Part shown: piece by piece, positions 3,849 through 5,621 of the stretch
Numbering within the stretch: position 1 is the first letter of the stretch
Layout of the letters: each line of letters starts with the position of its first letter
Assembly (NCBI GenBank): GCA_025356925.1
Contig: JANXQE010000779.1
Coordinates: forward strand, 1-5,621
Origin: Limisphaerales bacterium
GTDB lineage: Bacteria > Verrucomicrobiota > Verrucomicrobiia > Limisphaerales > UBA8199
Direction of reading: 5' to 3'
Length of the DNA stretch: 5,621 bases
Translations under genes and position numbers: made by a program
Notes under the pieces: model-generated
The model's input: the letters and a program-made list of their open reading frames with translations, nothing else
What the model was told of the DNA's origin: nothing
Databases searched by the model: none

Positions 3849-5486
3849 ATGAAAATTAAATGGTCCCCTCTACGGACCGCCTCACACGTGACGGGTTTAA
3901 GCCTCTTTGCCGTGGCCTTGACGAGTGGTGCCGCCACGTTTCTGCAGGGCTCCTACACCAATTCTTTCGATGATACCGCGAGCGTTGCCTCGTGGATCAC
4001 CTGGTATGGTCTTGGCTTCAACAACAACGCCATGACCTGGGATGGAACCATGGATGCCGGCAATGATCCCGCGTCCGGCTCGTTGCAGGTCGTCCTGCCT
4101 TTTACGCGGACGCGGGATACGGGCGTGTGGTTCGGAACGTTTGGCAACCTGGGTGGCTACGACAAGAGTGTGCTGCTCGATGGCACGTTGTACACCAACA
4201 TCTCGGTGGATGTGCACGTTGACCCGAGCACACCTTTGAGCACGAACGGAGATTTTGGCACTTTATTGATCGGCATGGTTGACCAAAACACCGATGCCGG
4301 CGGTTATACCTATTTCAACGGACAGACCATTCCCGCCAGCGCCACCAACGGATGGGTCCACCTCGTGCAACCGATCGCCAAATCGACCCCCAACCTCAAC
4401 CTCTGCGCCGGGGTGGATTTCAAGATGGGGAACAATGGCATTTACCCGACCAACACGTTTACGATGTGGCTCGACAATATCCAAGTGCACCAGGCTCCGC
4501 CGCCAGCTCCTCCGACCATGCTCCCACCTGAGCGAGCCAAGGCGGGACTCAATCTGTATTCGAATGGCACGGATCAAAATCAGAGGTCCAGCATCGAAGT
4601 GGTGGCTGGCGCCTCCTCCGGCTGGGTTGGGAACGCAACCCCCACGAACCCCGTCTCGTATTCCGTCACCATAAGCGATTATCCGCCGGCGCCCTATAAC
4701 CTGGATTATCAAACACACCTCTTTATCACCACCGATAATCCGCCGGTGTACCGCACTACTCCGGACGATGCCGCTACGAACGCAATCATCCTCGATATTC
4801 GAGGCACCCCCACCGGTGGGCGCGGACATTTCCGTTACAAGATTAACCAACCCAACAGCAGTGCCAACCTCACCAACGCTGATAACGGAACGGTTGGGAC
4901 GCTGGCAACCATCGATTCCCCGTCGATCCTGGGCACCTGGACAATTACCTTCACGAACGATACCCAGGTAACGCTCACGGCTCCGGGTGGGGCCTCCACC
5001 AATTTTTCGCTATCGGTCACGGCCGCCGCCCAGTTCGACGAGAGCAACACCGCCCTAAATCCCACCCCTCTGAGCGTCTACGTTGGAGCCCAGCCCAACA
5101 GTTCGGCCAACGTCGGCCAGCGCGTCGTCCTTGATAGCCTTCAAATGACCGGTAATCCAGCGGCGCTTAGTGATACCTTTTCGGCCGATCAAACATTGGA
5201 TGCGACCAAGTGGCTGGTCGTGACCGAGAACCAGGGCACGGTGATCCTGGTACCGAGCGATCCTGCGGTTTTTGCCAAGTGGACAGTGCCGGACGGCGGC
5301 TTCGGTTTACGAAGCACCGCGCAACTGCAAGGGACCAACACCGCCTGGACGTTCTTAACCGGGTCCAACGCCACGGTTGGGCCGTATACCTCGCTGGTGC
5401 TACCCTCGGCCAAGCTTACTTTGGTGCCCTTGAGCGACATCGGCAGCACCAACTTGTTTTTCTTCCAATTGATTAATCGCCAGTGA
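3849..5486 (+). CDS. Secreted beta-rich protein of unknown function
   Basis: A 545-residue protein with a clear Sec signal peptide: basic MKIKWSPLR, a hydrophobic stretch GLSLFAVALTS, and likely cleavage after GAA (residue 29). The first part (about 30-214) has NSFDD, WITWYGLGF and ends TNTFTMWLDNIQV, a pattern seen in carbohydrate-binding or concanavalin-like beta-sandwiches; a conserved-looking FTMWLDNI strand often closes such domains. A Pro-rich linker (QAPPPAPPTMLPPE, 215-228) leads to a second Thr/Asn-rich region with GTWTITFTNDTQVTLTAPGG, and then a third part with DTFSADQTLDATKW. The heptapeptide QPNSSAN occurs twice. The chain ends FFFQLINRQ; FF-x-L endings are, from memory, frequent in Verrucomicrobiota secreted proteins, and there is no PEP-CTERM anchor. 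No catalytic motif is visible. The ATG at 3849 is chosen because it directly precedes the signal peptide. Probably a cell-surface or extracellular binding protein; ligand unknown. Confidence 0.75.
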   Translation: MKIKWSPLRTASHVTGLSLFAVALTSGAATFLQGSYTNSFDDTASVASWITWYGLGFNNNAMTWDGTMDAGNDPASGSLQVVLPFTRTRDTGVWFGTFGNLGGYDKSVLLDGTLYTNISVDVHVDPSTPLSTNGDFGTLLIGMVDQNTDAGGYTYFNGQTIPASATNGWVHLVQPIAKSTPNLNLCAGVDFKMGNNGIYPTNTFTMWLDNIQVHQAPPPAPPTMLPPERAKAGLNLYSNGTDQNQRSSIEVVAGASSGWVGNATPTNPVSYSVTISDYPPAPYNLDYQTHLFITTDNPPVYRTTPDDAATNAIILDIRGTPTGGRGHFRYKINQPNSSANLTNADNGTVGTLATIDSPSILGTWTITFTNDTQVTLTAPGGASTNFSLSVTAAAQFDESNTALNPTPLSVYVGAQPNSSANVGQRVVLDSLQMTGNPAALSDTFSADQTLDATKWLVVTENQGTVILVPSDPAVFAKWTVPDGGFGLRSTAQLQGTNTAWTFLTGSNATVGPYTSLVLPSAKLTLVPLSDIGSTNLFFFQLINRQ

Positions 5487-5576
5487 ATCGGGAACTGGTG
5501 GCCAATCGCGGTAAAGCAATTGCCAATTGAAAAGGCGCATGAACTGTGTTATTGCAAGGGGATTCCGGATCACACT

Positions 5577-5621
5577 ATGAAAACCTCACGATTCAGCCGC
5601 CGAGAATTCCTTCAGACCTCA
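5577..5621 (+). CDS. Start of a Tat-exported protein (partial)
   Basis: Only the first 15 codons are in the window: MKTSRFSRREFLQTS. The SRREFLQ segment fits the twin-arginine consensus (S/T-R-R-x-F-L-K) at the usual distance from the start, so the product is probably exported folded, often with a cofactor. The gene starts 90 bases after the secreted-protein gene on the same strand. AGGGG lies about 15 bases before the ATG, which is far for a ribosome binding site. In Verrucomicrobiota, Tat leaders of this form begin many oxidoreductases, DUF1501 proteins and sulfatase-like proteins; the fragment does not allow a choice. Confidence 0.7.
   Translation, partial: MKTSRFSRREFLQTS

Noticed and set aside
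4263..4850. A 195-codon - strand open frame opposite the secreted-protein gene
   Set aside because: It is antisense to a well-supported coding region and shows no domain; the + strand frame has a signal peptide and domain-like pattern.
5466..5529. Three CAATTG palindromes within 64 bases
   Set aside because: The hexamer is short and AT-rich, the spacing is irregular, and one copy is inside the coding sequence; chance is sufficient.

Overview
The window most likely comes from a Verrucomicrobiota genome of the Pedosphaera/Limisphaerales type; this is inferred from content, not from a database search. The clues are a moderately high GC content, a type II secretion/type IV pilus-like pseudopilin operon, orphan pseudopilins with the FTLIELLVVIAIIAILAA core (one with a C-terminal H-X9-DG motif), a large secreted beta-rich protein, and TTCGG/CCGAA 7-bp repeats of a kind I recall as common in such genomes.

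Positions 1-1653 (+ strand) hold the end of a pseudopilin operon with overlapping genes: the C-terminus of a GspF/PilC-like platform protein, a GspI/PilV-like minor pseudopilin (255-635), a GspJ/PilW-like minor pseudopilin (632-1393) and a very short GspK/PilX-like protein (1390-1653). Junctions overlap by 4-7 bases (ATGA twice), which implies co-transcription and translational coupling. The GspJ-like gene carries an inverted 7-bp repeat element inside its signal leader, stretching it to about 95 residues.

Positions 1654-2425 look like degenerate accessory DNA. The first 278 bp hold no gene I recognise. On the - strand there follows the C-terminal half of a DUF5615 PIN-like protein, and directly upstream of it, in another reading frame, the N-terminal half of an orphan pseudopilin. 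The two look joined by a deletion or rearrangement. The divergent intergenic region 2426-2689 is rich in structure: three 10-bp tandem repeats, a 17-bp-arm inverted repeat and an 8-bp dyad.

Positions 2690-3499 encode an intact H-X9-DG pseudopilin-like protein. A gene-free 349-bp gap with a candidate terminator follows. Then comes a 545-residue Sec-exported protein of unknown function (3849-5486), probably built from beta-sandwich domains. The window ends 15 codons into a gene with a clear twin-arginine (Tat) signal.

The common theme is protein export and surface structure: an assembly platform with its minor pseudopilins, orphan pseudopilins probably processed by the same prepilin peptidase, a Sec substrate and a Tat substrate. 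No complete new system is demonstrated. The most notable items are the repeat element within a pseudopilin leader, the pseudopilin/PIN-like junction and the patterned divergent intergenic region.
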